Notes under the pieces: model-generated | What the model was told of the DNA's origin: nothing | Databases searched by the model: none | Seen by the model: only the letters and a program-made list of their open reading frames with translations | Origin: Tenggerimyces flavus | Lineage (GTDB): Bacteria; Actinomycetota; Actinomycetes; Propionibacteriales; Actinopolymorphaceae | NCBI RefSeq assembly: GCF_016907715.1 | Contig: NZ_JAFBCM010000001.1 | Span: 4,650,001-4,714,000 of the forward strand | Direction: 5' to 3' | DNA: 64,000 nucleotides | Translations under genes and position numbers: made by a program | In this document: in pieces, positions 8,490 to 19,833 of the stretch | Layout of the letters: the number at the start of each line of letters is the position of its first letter | Numbering within the stretch: position 1 is the stretch's first letter

Positions 8490-9290
8490 TCAGCCGCAGA
8501 CGCCGGTGTTGCTCCACGGCCAGTAGCCCGTGGGCCACTTGTTCGGCGCGAGGTCGCGTTCGAGCGTGTTGTACCAAACGAACGACAGCTTCGCGTAGCC
8601 GCAGTCGCTGGGGTGGACGTGGTCGGAGAAGTCCTTCCGCTCCGTGCCGACGATGTGCTGCGGCACCAGGTGGACCAGCTTGCCCTTGCTGCGAACGACC
8701 TTGACCACGCCGTCGTTGTAAGCCTTGACGCGCGCCTTGTTCGCCGGGTCGCGGTACTGCGGGATCGTCGCGACGAAGATGTGCGCGGTCGGCCTCGCGG
8801 CGCGGATCTTGTCGATGAGCTTGGACATCCGGGCGGGCGCGTTCTTGAGGTCGTATCGCTGGGCGATGTCGTTGGTGCCAGCCATCAGCAGCACGATCTG
8901 CGGCTTGTACTTGTTGACCCAGGCGGGCACGTTCGCCGACAGCTGGTCGATCCGGTACCCGCTGTGCCCCTCGTGGTTGTTGTCGCCCATCGTGCCCTTG
9001 CCGTTGCACTTCCACTTGTCCCACTTCGGGCGCGGGCAGCTGCCGACGAAGTTGACGTTCATGCCGACCTTGCGCAGGCGGACCCAGAGATCCTTGCGGT
9101 AGCCGTCGATCACGACCGCCTTGCCGTTCTTGATCTGGTAGCCCCAGGTGAGCGAGTCGCCGAGCGGCATCACGTTCACGAACGGCTTCGGCTTCGCCGC
9201 TGCCTGCTCCCGCTCCGGCATCGCCGCCGCGGTCGCCGGCATGGCGAGCACCAGTGCGGCAAGCGCCGCGATGACCCCCGTGCGTTTCAT
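8490..9290 (-). CDS. Secreted SGNH/GDSL hydrolase
   Basis: The 266-residue product has a signal peptide (MKRTGVIAALAALVLAMPATAAA) and an SGNH esterase/lipase domain. Block I is GDSLTWGY with the nucleophile serine, block III is AGTNDI, and block V is the DHVHPSDCGY segment with the catalytic Asp-x-x-His. Cysteine pairs (SCPRPKW, KWKC, SDCGY, TGVCG) suggest disulfides outside the cell. ATG 9290 follows a good AGGGAGA. It is divergent from acnA, so the strong inverted repeat at 9397-9436 lies upstream of both. The ester substrate is unknown. Confidence 0.88.
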   Translation of the reverse strand: MKRTGVIAALAALVLAMPATAAAMPEREQAAAKPKPFVNVMPLGDSLTWGYQIKNGKAVVIDGYRKDLWVRLRKVGMNVNFVGSCPRPKWDKWKCNGKGTMGDNNHEGHSGYRIDQLSANVPAWVNKYKPQIVLLMAGTNDIAQRYDLKNAPARMSKLIDKIRAARPTAHIFVATIPQYRDPANKARVKAYNDGVVKVVRSKGKLVHLVPQHIVGTERKDFSDHVHPSDCGYAKLSFVWYNTLERDLAPNKWPTGYWPWSNTGVCG

Positions 9291-9396
9291 GACTCTCCCT
9301 CTCGCTGTGGTGGTTGGACCCTTCCTGGAGGGGCGTTCTCTGTCAACGAGGACACACGCGACCTGTGGATAACCGACCAACGGCAGGCGTGGTAGG

Positions 9397-9436
9397 TCGA
9401 TATGATGTATCTTGATGTCGAGATACATCATATCGA
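9397..9436. promoter_or_regulatory. 16-bp perfect inverted-repeat operator upstream of acnA
   Basis: TCGATATGATGTATCT (9397-9412) is repeated inverted at 9421-9436 with an 8-base spacer. The centre, TATCTTGATGTCGAGATA, is AT-rich and resembles MarR-family sites. The site lies in the acnA/SGNH divergent region, 87 bases before acnA. Streptomyces coelicolor TamR, a MarR-family protein, is reported to control aconitase through an inverted repeat; the match to its exact site was not checked. Confidence 0.75.
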
Positions 9437-9523
9437 GCCAAGTTAGGGAACCCTGACCCGCGTGCCGAGCAGCGTCGTGGGCAGGATGAACGCAGTCGCG
9501 ACGTGGGCGAGGGAGACATCGAT

Positions 9524-12307
<2,784 letters not shown>

Positions 12308-12380
12308 GTTTCGCCGAACGGGTACACCCGCGACACGCCTCCCTCTAGATTGGCCCCAGGGCCCGATCGAGGGGGAGGCG

Positions 12381-12758
12381 ATGCCGGCAGCAGAACGCGG
12401 CCGCAGCCGTGCCGTGCTGTTCAGCGAGGCGGCCCTCCGCCAGGATCCCGAGCAGGCCGTCGAGGAGCTGCGGCACGTCGACGTCGGCGTGGTCGTCTTC
12501 GACGGAACGGTGGTCGTCGCCGACTCCGGCACGTTCGCGCAAAGACTCGAGGAAGTCCCGAACGTCGACCTGAGCGAGGTGTTGGAGAGGCTGCACAACC
12601 TGCAGCCGGGCACCTTCCAGATCGACGTGGGGAGCAGCCTGCTCTTCAACGCCACGTCCGGCGCGACGGTCCAACTGACGATGACCGGCATCCAGCTGCC
12701 GTCGCCCGACGACGAGGAACCGCCGCCGCAGCGGTACCGCTGCACCAACCTCGCCTAA
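12381..12758 (+). CDS. Hypothetical protein, 125 aa
   Basis: The protein begins MPAAERGRSRAVLFSEAAL behind a strong GAGGGGGAGG. It is soluble, acidic and has no signal peptide. The N-terminal half has a beta-rich stretch (VDVGVVVFDGTVVVADSG) and the end is proline-rich. I do not recognise a family. Its stop overlaps the stop of the minus-strand small gene that follows, so the two converge without a terminator. Confidence 0.6.
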   Translation: MPAAERGRSRAVLFSEAALRQDPEQAVEELRHVDVGVVVFDGTVVVADSGTFAQRLEEVPNVDLSEVLERLHNLQPGTFQIDVGSSLLFNATSGATVQLTMTGIQLPSPDDEEPPPQRYRCTNLA

Positions 12759-12943
12759 GCCAGCCAGCGGCCGAACTCGTGGTAGAACACGCCGACTTCG
12801 CCGACTTCGACGGAGAGCCGGCGCCACTGGTCACCCGTCGAGCCGGGGGACGCGACGGGGAAGGTCTTGGTCTGGTGGAACGTGCCGAGCGCGACCTGGA
12901 ACGCGCCGATCCGATCGGCGGGCACGAGAACAGACACGTTCAC
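12755..12943 (-). CDS. Small hypothetical protein, about 62 aa
   Basis: The frame from GTG 12943 encodes a compact protein with an alternating beta/alpha look (VSVLVPADRIGAFQVALG, then LSVEVGEVGVFYHEFG). GTG 12937 is an alternative start. The composition differs from a noncoding shadow frame and it exactly abuts the convergent gene stop. No family is recognised. The upstream bases GGTCGGG give only weak support for initiation. Confidence 0.45.
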   Translation of the reverse strand: MNVSVLVPADRIGAFQVALGTFHQTKTFPVASPGSTGDQWRRLSVEVGEVGVFYHEFGRWLA

Positions 12944-13004
12944 CCGACCGATTAAAGCGCACAACGGGGCCGGTGGCGGCCCCGTTGTGCGGTGGACGAC
13001 GAGC

Positions 13005-13589
13005 TCAGGTGCCGTCGTCGGAGTCGGGTCGAGACGTGCTGGACTGAGCGCGCTGTGGCTGGGTCGGCGCGTCGACGCTCGGATCCACGTACGCGGGCTG
13101 TTGCCCGGTCGTGGTCGTCGAGCCGGCGCCGTAGCCGCGCGGCAGCGCCGAGACCTCGTCGGGATCGGTCTCGTCCGAACCGCCGCGGAGCGCGATTGTG
13201 CTGACCAGCAGGACGAGCAGGCCCGCCACCGCGACAAACGCGCCGGTGCCGAAGTCGCCGATCGCGAGCGAAGCCGCGCCGCGGTCGAGGATCTCGTTCG
13301 TTCCCCACAGACCGACCGTGACCAGCCCGAGCACGAACGTGAGCCACAGCAGGGCCCGCGACAGCGCCAACGCGCCCAGCGTGCCAATCGCGCCGACGAT
13401 GACGAGCGGAGCCGCCATCGACTGCCAGTACGAGACCGCCGTGTCCGTGGGCGAACCGCCGAACAACACCCGCACGAACGGCACCGTGTCCGCCACGCGC
13501 GAGTCGAACCAGGCCATGTACGCGCTGGCCGCGATGCCGAGCGAGCCCACTGTGGCCAGCACAGCCGCCCGAGGACGTACCGTTGCCAT
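13005..13589 (-). CDS. Four-helix membrane protein, hypothetical
   Basis: The 194-residue product has four likely membrane segments (about 8-26, 52-72, 76-95, 112-132) and a cytosolic Ser/Thr/Gln-rich tail. ATG 13589 follows GAGGAGG at good spacing. A loop after the first helix carries charged residues (SRVADTVPFVRVLFGG). This is the shape of the uncharacterised small actinobacterial membrane proteins; I cannot name a family. Repeat family B lies upstream. Confidence 0.7.
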   Translation of the reverse strand: MATVRPRAAVLATVGSLGIAASAYMAWFDSRVADTVPFVRVLFGGSPTDTAVSYWQSMAAPLVIVGAIGTLGALALSRALLWLTFVLGLVTVGLWGTNEILDRGAASLAIGDFGTGAFVAVAGLLVLLVSTIALRGGSDETDPDEVSALPRGYGAGSTTTTGQQPAYVDPSVDAPTQPQRAQSSTSRPDSDDGT

Positions 13590-13760
13590 GCCGCACCTCC
13601 TCATCGATATCGGGTTCACTGTGCCACGAAACGCCCCTTCGACGTTCGGGACGCGCCAACAGTGCCCTCTTGGCGCGATTGGTTCGCCCGGGCGATCCCT
13701 TGGCCACGGCCTGAGCGCGATCGTTTCGTCCGGTGGTTGGTTCGACCGGTCCCGCCCGGC

Positions 13761-13846
13761 GGCCAATGATCATGTTCACATGATCATTGGCCCCTTTACG
13801 TGGGGTGGACGCCAGGTAGAGGGGCCACTGACCGTGTGAGGCGACC
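13761..13846 (+). repeat. Palindromic repeat family B, copy 1
   Basis: An 86-bp repeat. It starts with a 15-bp-arm palindrome (GGCCAATGATCATGT at 13761-13775, inverted at 13778-13792) and continues with about 54 further bases. A copy in opposite orientation at 53768-53853 has the same length and only about ten differences. Confidence 0.9.
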
Positions 13847-13864
13847 CATGCAGTCCACCGAGGC

Positions 13865-14653
13865 CTAGCCGTGAGAGCGGCCGGATCGCTCCTCGGCCAT
13901 CGCGCGGACCGCGTCGATGATCGTGTCCGGGCGGTCGATGTAGATCAGGTGCCGCGTCTCCGGAACGACCTCGGCGACGGCGCCGAGTTGGGCGGCCAAC
14001 CACCGTTGGTTGCGCAGTTCCCTGCCGACTGAGTCGCCGGCGATCAGCATGCGTACGGGGATGCGCGGCACGCGGCCGTCGCGGTAGGCGGGCAGCTCGG
14101 TTGCCCAGCGGTAGTACCGGCCGTAGCCGCGGATCGCGGCCGCGAGGGCCTCCGGGCGGCCGTACTCCTCGTCGACCTCGGCCGGCGTCAGCGGCTCGGG
14201 TCCGTACGCGTCCATACATACGGCGGTATAGCGGATCCGCCGGCCAATCCACTTGGTGATGCTCATCGGCAGCTGATCGACGAAGTCGCCCACCGACTCG
14301 GTGAAGCCGCCCAACCAGGAGAAGAAGCGGTTCGGCGCCGGCTCGGCGGACGGGTCGACGAGGATCACGCCGAGCAGCCGGGGAACGTCGCGCCGGATCA
14401 GCACCTCGGCCGGCATGGAGCCCATCGAGTGCGCGACCACGATGGCCGGCAGCTCCGAGCCGCGGACGGCGGACTCGGCAGCGGCGGCCGGCGCGGCGAT
14501 CGCGGGCGAGGGGTCGAGACCGGGCAGCGCGCCGGAGACGTACTCGACGACGGGCGCGTCGAGGCCGTCGATCACGGCTCGCCAGTCCGGGTGGCATCCG
14601 GCTAACCCGGGAAGGATCAATACCCGGTAGGGCGCAGGTTGCGTTCCTGGCAC
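13865..14653 (-). CDS. Alpha/beta hydrolase
   Basis: The 262-residue protein shows the alpha/beta-hydrolase pattern: an oxyanion-region LPGLAGCHPDW near the N terminus, the nucleophile elbow AHSMGS (GxSxG-like, here H-S-M-G) near residue 90, an acidic residue region LVDPSAEP, and a late histidine in ETRHLIYIDRPD. A lid-like helical insertion lies between about 125 and 200. The substrate is unknown; resemblance to esterases and haloperoxidase-like hydrolases is general. It is divergent from lysX with only 75 bases between starts. Confidence 0.8.
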   Translation of the reverse strand: MPGTQPAPYRVLILPGLAGCHPDWRAVIDGLDAPVVEYVSGALPGLDPSPAIAAPAAAAESAVRGSELPAIVVAHSMGSMPAEVLIRRDVPRLLGVILVDPSAEPAPNRFFSWLGGFTESVGDFVDQLPMSITKWIGRRIRYTAVCMDAYGPEPLTPAEVDEEYGRPEALAAAIRGYGRYYRWATELPAYRDGRVPRIPVRMLIAGDSVGRELRNQRWLAAQLGAVAEVVPETRHLIYIDRPDTIIDAVRAMAEERSGRSHG

Positions 14654-14727
14654 CTACCCACTGTGGCAGGCTCGGCTGAGTGCCAGCTGAGGACGAGCTG
14701 AGTGCGAGGCATGGATCGGGGACGGAC

Positions 14728-17700
14728 ATGAGCACCGAAATGACGACGCACGACGCCGAACGGACCACTTCGGCGTCGAGCGCCACTCCCGAACGTGCCG
14801 AGCAGGGCTCTCGATCGACCAAGCGCAACGCCAAGGCCGAACGAATCGCCGGCGTGATCGCGACCTGGATCGCCCGCTTCCTCCGCCTCGTCGCGGTGTT
14901 CTCCGCCGTGACCGCTCTCCTCCCCGCGCTGCGCGGCCCGCTGAGCATCGTGCGCGACATCATCGAGGTCACCACGATCAGCGCCCAGCCGAACCTCGCG
15001 TACGCCGCCTACCTCGGCATCCTCGCCGCCGCGGTGAGGCGCCGGAAGCGGATCGCGTGGTGGTTCCTCGTTCTCCTGCTGATCGTCCCGAACCTCATCT
15101 TCGGCATCCTCGAGGTGCTCAGCAACGGCGACGGCTGGCTCAGCATCGTCGTGCTCACGCTCGCGTTCGGGCTCCTGCTCGTCGCGCGGCCGGCGTTCCA
15201 CGCTCGCGTCGCACCGCGAGCCGGCTGGCGGGCGCTGCTCGCGCTGGTCGTGATGGCGATCTTCGGTGTCGTCGTCGGACTCGGCGTGGTCAGCTTGTTC
15301 CCTGGCAAGACGACGACGTTCGAGGACCGGTTGCAAACGGTGATTGTCTACATCGCCGGGGGCACCGGATCGATGGACCCCGACTACTTCACCGAGGAGG
15401 AGAGCGAGGAGTCGTTCCACCATCCGGCGCACGTCGGGGTGGTGGCTCTCGGGATCCTCGGCGCGGCCGCTCAGCTGGTCGCCGCCTGGGTGCTGTTCCG
15501 GCCCGGTCGCAAGAGCTTGTTCCAGACGCCGGACGACGAGCGCGGCATCCGTACGTTGCTCGCCCAGCACGGCGAGAACGACTCGCTCGGCTACTTCGCC
15601 ACCCGGCGCGACAAGTCCGCGATCTGGTCCGCGTCGGGGGAGGCCGCGGTCACGTACCGCGTCGTTGCCGGCGTCAGCCTCGCGAGCGGCGACCCGATCG
15701 GCGCCTGCGAGCACTGGCCGGCAGCGGTGCAAGCCTGGCTTGACGAGGCCCGCCGCTTCGCCTGGGCGCCCGCGGTCATGGGCGCGAGCGAGGCCGGCGC
15801 CGAGTGCTACGTCGAGTCCGGACTCGACGCGTTGGAGCTCGGCGACGAGGCCGTGCTGCACGTCGCGGACTTCAAGCTCACGGGCCGGCACATGCGGTCG
15901 GTGCGGCAGGCCGTCAACCGGCTCGAGCGCGCCGGCTTCACCTGCCGGATCCGGCGGCACGACGAGATCCCGCGCGATGAGATGGCGACGATCGTCACCG
16001 ACACCGAGCAGTGGCGCGACACCGAGAGCGAGCGCGGTTTCTCCATGGCCCTCGGCCGATTGGGCGACCCGCGCGACAAGCGCTGCGTGCTCGTCGAGGC
16101 CCTGGACGGCAAGGGCGAGCGGCACGCGGTGCTGTCGTTCGTTCCCTGGGGACGGTACGGCCTGTCGCTCGACCTGATGCGGCGCGAGCCGGCGGCGCCG
16201 AACGGGATGGTCGAGCTGATGGTCACCCGGCTCGTGGAGGCCGCGCCGCGTTTCCGGGTGGAGCGGGTGTCGTTGAACTTCGCGATGTTCCGTTCCGGCA
16301 TCGTCGAGGGCGCGCAGATCGGTGCCGGGCCGGTCGCACGGGTGTGGCGCAACGCGTTGCTCGTCGCGTCGCGGTGGTGGCAGATCGAGTCGCTGTACCG
16401 GGCGAACGCGAAGTTCGAGCCGGACTGGATGCCGCGCTTCCTGTGCTACCCGGCGTCGCGCGACCTGGTGCGGATCGGGTTGGCGTGCGGCATCGTCGAG
16501 GGGTTCCTGCCGGGGTTCCTCTCCGGGCGCATGCCTCGTGTCAACCCGCGGTTGGCAGCGGAGGACTTCGACGACGGCTGGGATCCGTGGGGCGAGGCGC
16601 CGGACACCGCGCAGCTGGAGGCCGAACGCGAGCGCCGGCTGCCCGAGCAGGAACGCGTCCGCCGCGCCAAGCTGCGCCGGCTCCGCGACGACGGCGTCGA
16701 GCCGTACCCGGTCGGTTATCCGCGCACAGCCACGATCGAGGAGATCCGTACCCGCTTCGCCGCGGTGGAGGCCGACCACTGGACCTCGGAGGTCGTCGGC
16801 ATTACTGGCCGCGTGCTGCTGATGCGCAAGCTCGGCCGGCTCTGCTTCGCGACCGTCCGCGACGGCACCGGCGACCTGCAGATCATGATCGACCTGGATG
16901 ACCTGGGTGCCCAGGAGACGTTCGAGCGTTGGAAGAAGTACGTCGACATCGGCGACCACGTCGGTGTGACGGGCGTGGTCGGGACGACGCGGTCCGGCGA
17001 GCTGACCGTGCGCGGGTCGTCCTGGGCGATCACCTCGAAGTGCCTGCGCCCGTTGCCCGACAAGTGGCACGGCATGGCCGATCCGGAGGCACGCGTACGG
17101 CTGCGCGCGGTCGACCTGGCGATCCGGCCGGAGGCGCGGACGATCTTCCATCAGCGCTCGTTGGCAGTGTCCGCCGTCCGCGACGTGCTGCGCTCGACGG
17201 GGTTCCTCGAGGTCGAGACGCCGATGCTGCAACCGGTGCACGGTGGGGCGAACGCGCGCCCGTTCCGTACGCACATCAACGCGTACGACATGCCGCTCTA
17301 TCTGCGGATCGCGCCGGAGCTGTATCTCAAACGGCTGCTGGTCGGCGGCGCCGAGCGCGTCTTCGAGCTGAACCGGAACTTCCGCAACGAGGGCGCGGAC
17401 GCGACGCACAATCCCGAGTTCACGATGCTCGAGGCGTACCAGGCGTACGGCGACTACGAGTCGATGCAGCCGCTGATCCGCTCGCTGGTGCTGGCGGCGT
17501 GCGAGGCGGTGCACGGGTCGACGAAGGTGTCGCACGCGATGCCGGACGGCTCGACGGTGTGGGTCGACCTGGCCGAACCGTGGGCGGACGTGACCGTGCA
17601 CGACGCCGTCGGCGCGGCGCTCGGCGCGTCGATCTCGCCTTCCACGCCGGTCACCGAGCTGCGCTCGCTGGGTGCCGCGGCCGGCGTGGCGTTGGACGTG

Positions 17701-18126
17701 GAGGCGTCGCACGGCTCGGCGGTGCTGGAGCTGTACGACAAGCTGGTCGAGCCGCGGACGGTTTCCCCGACGTTCTATCGCGACTTCCCGACCGAGGTCT
17801 CGCCGCTGACCCGGGCGCACCGCACCGACCCGCGGGTGGCGGAGCGCTGGGACCTGGTGGCGTTCGGCATGGAGCTGGGCACGGCGTACTCCGAGCTCGT
17901 CGATCCGGTGGAGCAGCGCCTCCGGCTCACCGCGCAGTCCTTGCTGGCCGCGGGCGGCGACGTCGAGGCGATGCAGCTGGACGAGGACTTCCTGCACACG
18001 TTGGAGTACGGCATGCCGCCCGCGGGTGGACTCGGCATGGGCGTCGACCGGCTGGTGATGATGCTGACCGACCTGTCGATCCGCGACACGCTGTTGTTCC
18101 CGCTCGTCCGTCCGGGGAAGGCCTAG
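14728..18126 (+). CDS. lysX: LysX: lysyl-phosphatidylglycerol synthetase fused to lysyl-tRNA synthetase
   Basis: The 1132-residue protein combines an N-terminal membrane region (about six helices, residues 40-280), an MprF-like lysyl transferase domain (about 290-630), and a class II lysyl-tRNA synthetase (OB fold from about 680, catalytic part to the end). Class II motif 2 is visible in FRNEGADATHNPEFTM and motif 3 in GMGVDRLVMMLTD. LysX charges tRNA-Lys and moves lysine onto phosphatidylglycerol, lowering the negative surface charge and giving resistance to cationic peptides, as known from Mycobacterium tuberculosis. ATG 14728 has GGGGACGG upstream; GTG 14680 is possible. A separate housekeeping lysS must exist elsewhere. 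Confidence 0.95.
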   Translation: MSTEMTTHDAERTTSASSATPERAEQGSRSTKRNAKAERIAGVIATWIARFLRLVAVFSAVTALLPALRGPLSIVRDIIEVTTISAQPNLAYAAYLGILAAAVRRRKRIAWWFLVLLLIVPNLIFGILEVLSNGDGWLSIVVLTLAFGLLLVARPAFHARVAPRAGWRALLALVVMAIFGVVVGLGVVSLFPGKTTTFEDRLQTVIVYIAGGTGSMDPDYFTEEESEESFHHPAHVGVVALGILGAAAQLVAAWVLFRPGRKSLFQTPDDERGIRTLLAQHGENDSLGYFATRRDKSAIWSASGEAAVTYRVVAGVSLASGDPIGACEHWPAAVQAWLDEARRFAWAPAVMGASEAGAECYVESGLDALELGDEAVLHVADFKLTGRHMRSVRQAVNRLERAGFTCRIRRHDEIPRDEMATIVTDTEQWRDTESERGFSMALGRLGDPRDKRCVLVEALDGKGERHAVLSFVPWGRYGLSLDLMRREPAAPNGMVELMVTRLVEAAPRFRVERVSLNFAMFRSGIVEGAQIGAGPVARVWRNALLVASRWWQIESLYRANAKFEPDWMPRFLCYPASRDLVRIGLACGIVEGFLPGFLSGRMPRVNPRLAAEDFDDGWDPWGEAPDTAQLEAERERRLPEQERVRRAKLRRLRDDGVEPYPVGYPRTATIEEIRTRFAAVEADHWTSEVVGITGRVLLMRKLGRLCFATVRDGTGDLQIMIDLDDLGAQETFERWKKYVDIGDHVGVTGVVGTTRSGELTVRGSSWAITSKCLRPLPDKWHGMADPEARVRLRAVDLAIRPEARTIFHQRSLAVSAVRDVLRSTGFLEVETPMLQPVHGGANARPFRTHINAYDMPLYLRIAPELYLKRLLVGGAERVFELNRNFRNEGADATHNPEFTMLEAYQAYGDYESMQPLIRSLVLAACEAVHGSTKVSHAMPDGSTVWVDLAEPWADVTVHDAVGAALGASISPSTPVTELRSLGAAAGVALDVEASHGSAVLELYDKLVEPRTVSPTFYRDFPTEVSPLTRAHRTDPRVAERWDLVAFGMELGTAYSELVDPVEQRLRLTAQSLLAAGGDVEAMQLDEDFLHTLEYGMPPAGGLGMGVDRLVMMLTDLSIRDTLLFPLVRPGKA

Positions 18127-18776
18127 CGGGACAGCGGTCTGACGAGCAGGCCGCTCCCGGCGAGGCCGAGGCTGAGGGCCAGCAGGGCTCCGCGTTGGAT
18201 GGCGCCGGCTGCCACGTAGTTGTCGGCGAGCGTGCGTACGGAGAACACCAGGAGGCCGCCGATCGCGATCGCGGCGAGCGCGAAGCCGGTCACGATCGCA
18301 GGCTTCGCGACGCGGGTACGGGCGGCGTACAGGACGAGCACGATCCCGCAGCAGACGACCGCGCTCGAGGTCCCGCTGGTGATCACGTGCGGCAGGTCGC
18401 TCGACGGTGTCGGGCATCCCGGTGTGACCGATGGTGCGCAGGCCAGCGGCATCGAGGCGTCCGCGACGGTCGCGGCGCCGAAGACGGCGAGCAGGACGTA
18501 CCCGACCCGGCTCACCACGTCTCGTACGCTCACCGCCGCGGCGATTCCGGCAACCACCGCCACCACGCCGGCGGACGTGTCGCCGAGCCGGAACAGCCAC
18601 GACCACGGCTGGTCCCGCGCGGCCAGTTCGCTGACCAGGCTGTCCGGTGTCGAGGCGTCCAAACCGAGCAGCGCCGCCAACGGCCAGGTCGTGTAGAGCA
18701 CGGCCGCGATCACGAGAGCGACCGTCGCGAAGGTGACCAGCACCCGACGCCGTTGGAGGGTGTCCACCGGCCACAT
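18123..18776 (-). CDS. DUF998-like membrane protein
   Basis: The product of about 217 residues has six to seven hydrophobic segments and motifs seen in DUF998 proteins: a first helix, then an extracytoplasmic region with cysteines (PLACAPSVTPGCPTP), DLPHVITSG, and alternating helices ending GSGLLVRPLSR. ATG 18776 and GTG 18767 are both possible starts; the latter has GGTGGA at nine bases. The stop overlaps that of lysX. The function is unknown. Confidence 0.7.
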   Translation of the reverse strand: MWPVDTLQRRRVLVTFATVALVIAAVLYTTWPLAALLGLDASTPDSLVSELAARDQPWSWLFRLGDTSAGVVAVVAGIAAAVSVRDVVSRVGYVLLAVFGAATVADASMPLACAPSVTPGCPTPSSDLPHVITSGTSSAVVCCGIVLVLYAARTRVAKPAIVTGFALAAIAIGGLLVFSVRTLADNYVAAGAIQRGALLALSLGLAGSGLLVRPLSR

Positions 18777-18864
18777 TCCACCGTCGCGGACCGGATCGCC
18801 GCAAATCCGCGTGGCGTTCGGCGCGGATACGGTCGATGATGAGGGCCGTCCGAGAGGAGACCGG

Positions 18865-19833
18865 ATGCCCCAGCTGCCCACGCGGCTCGTCGAGATCGTC
18901 TGCGACGAGTCGGGTGCCGAGGGTGAGCATCTGGTCGGCGGCGAGACCACGGTGTTCTCGCACTCGAGCATCCAGCTGACGTCGGACGAGGCGGCGCGCA
19001 TCCTCGCCGAGGTTCGCGAACGCATCGGCACTCCGATCACGACGGAGTACAAGTCCTCGCGCCTGATGCGCAACCGGGAGGTCGTGACGTGGCTGCTGAA
19101 CGAGGACGGCCCGATCCACGGCGTGGCCAGGGTCTACCTGCTCGACAAGGCGTACTTCCTGCTCGTGCTGCTCGTCGACGTGCTGATGGGGGAGTCGACG
19201 TACTTCACCGACCTGCCCGGCTGGCCGTCCGCTACGGCGCTGCGACAGGCCCGTCTGCTCCAGGCCGAAGGGCCGCGGGTGCTCGGCGACGAACGGTGGT
19301 CCACGTTCGGCGACGCCGCCAACCGGCTGTTGCGTGCTCGGTGGCGCCGCGACACCGGTGATCCGTCCGAGCCCATGTTCACGCTGCTCGAGCAGGACCG
19401 GCCGAACGGGCTGCTCGGCGCGCTCCGGGGCCGGCGCGAGCGGGCTGACGCGTACCGTACGTGGCGCGACGCCCAGGGTGTGCTCGCGACCATCGACCCA
19501 CTGATCCCGGCGGTGGCGAGGACGATCCAGCAGTGGAGCGACGACGGCGCCGCGGTCGCGATCCTGCACGACGAGACGAGCGCGCTCACGCCCGGCCGTA
19601 CCGCGTTGCTCCGGTCCCAGCTCCGGCTGTCGGAGCTGCGGCGGATCGACTCGGGTACGGACGACCGGATCCAGGTCGCGGACTTCCTCGCCGGCATCGC
19701 GCGCCGGATCGCCGAGCACGCGCTGCGCGGGGTCGCCGACCCGGAGCTCGCGGAGCTGCTGCGCCCGTACGTCGATCCGGGCTCGTTGTGGGCGGACGAG
19801 CCGAGCTGGAGCGTCCTCACGTCCGCAGGATGA
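18865..19833 (+). CDS. DUF3800-like protein
   Basis: The 322-residue protein opens with an IVCDESGAEG strand and contains IQVADFLAGIARR near the C terminus. These two acidic motifs are the hallmark of DUF3800, an RNase H-like fold often found in defence or mobile contexts. ATG 18865 follows GAGAGGAGA. A potential metal site would combine D15 of CDES with the Asp of QVADF. Its 3' end overlaps the convergent LQRSAGN-type gene by 17 bases, and the pair lies in a stretch with an accessory flavour. The activity is unproven for most members. Confidence 0.75.
   Translation: MPQLPTRLVEIVCDESGAEGEHLVGGETTVFSHSSIQLTSDEAARILAEVRERIGTPITTEYKSSRLMRNREVVTWLLNEDGPIHGVARVYLLDKAYFLLVLLVDVLMGESTYFTDLPGWPSATALRQARLLQAEGPRVLGDERWSTFGDAANRLLRARWRRDTGDPSEPMFTLLEQDRPNGLLGALRGRRERADAYRTWRDAQGVLATIDPLIPAVARTIQQWSDDGAAVAILHDETSALTPGRTALLRSQLRLSELRRIDSGTDDRIQVADFLAGIARRIAEHALRGVADPELAELLRPYVDPGSLWADEPSWSVLTSAG

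Noticed and set aside
14617-19719. 1700-codon minus-strand open frame
   Set aside because: It is antisense to lysX and DUF3800 genes, which have clear domains. Such frames are common in high-GC DNA because of codon bias.
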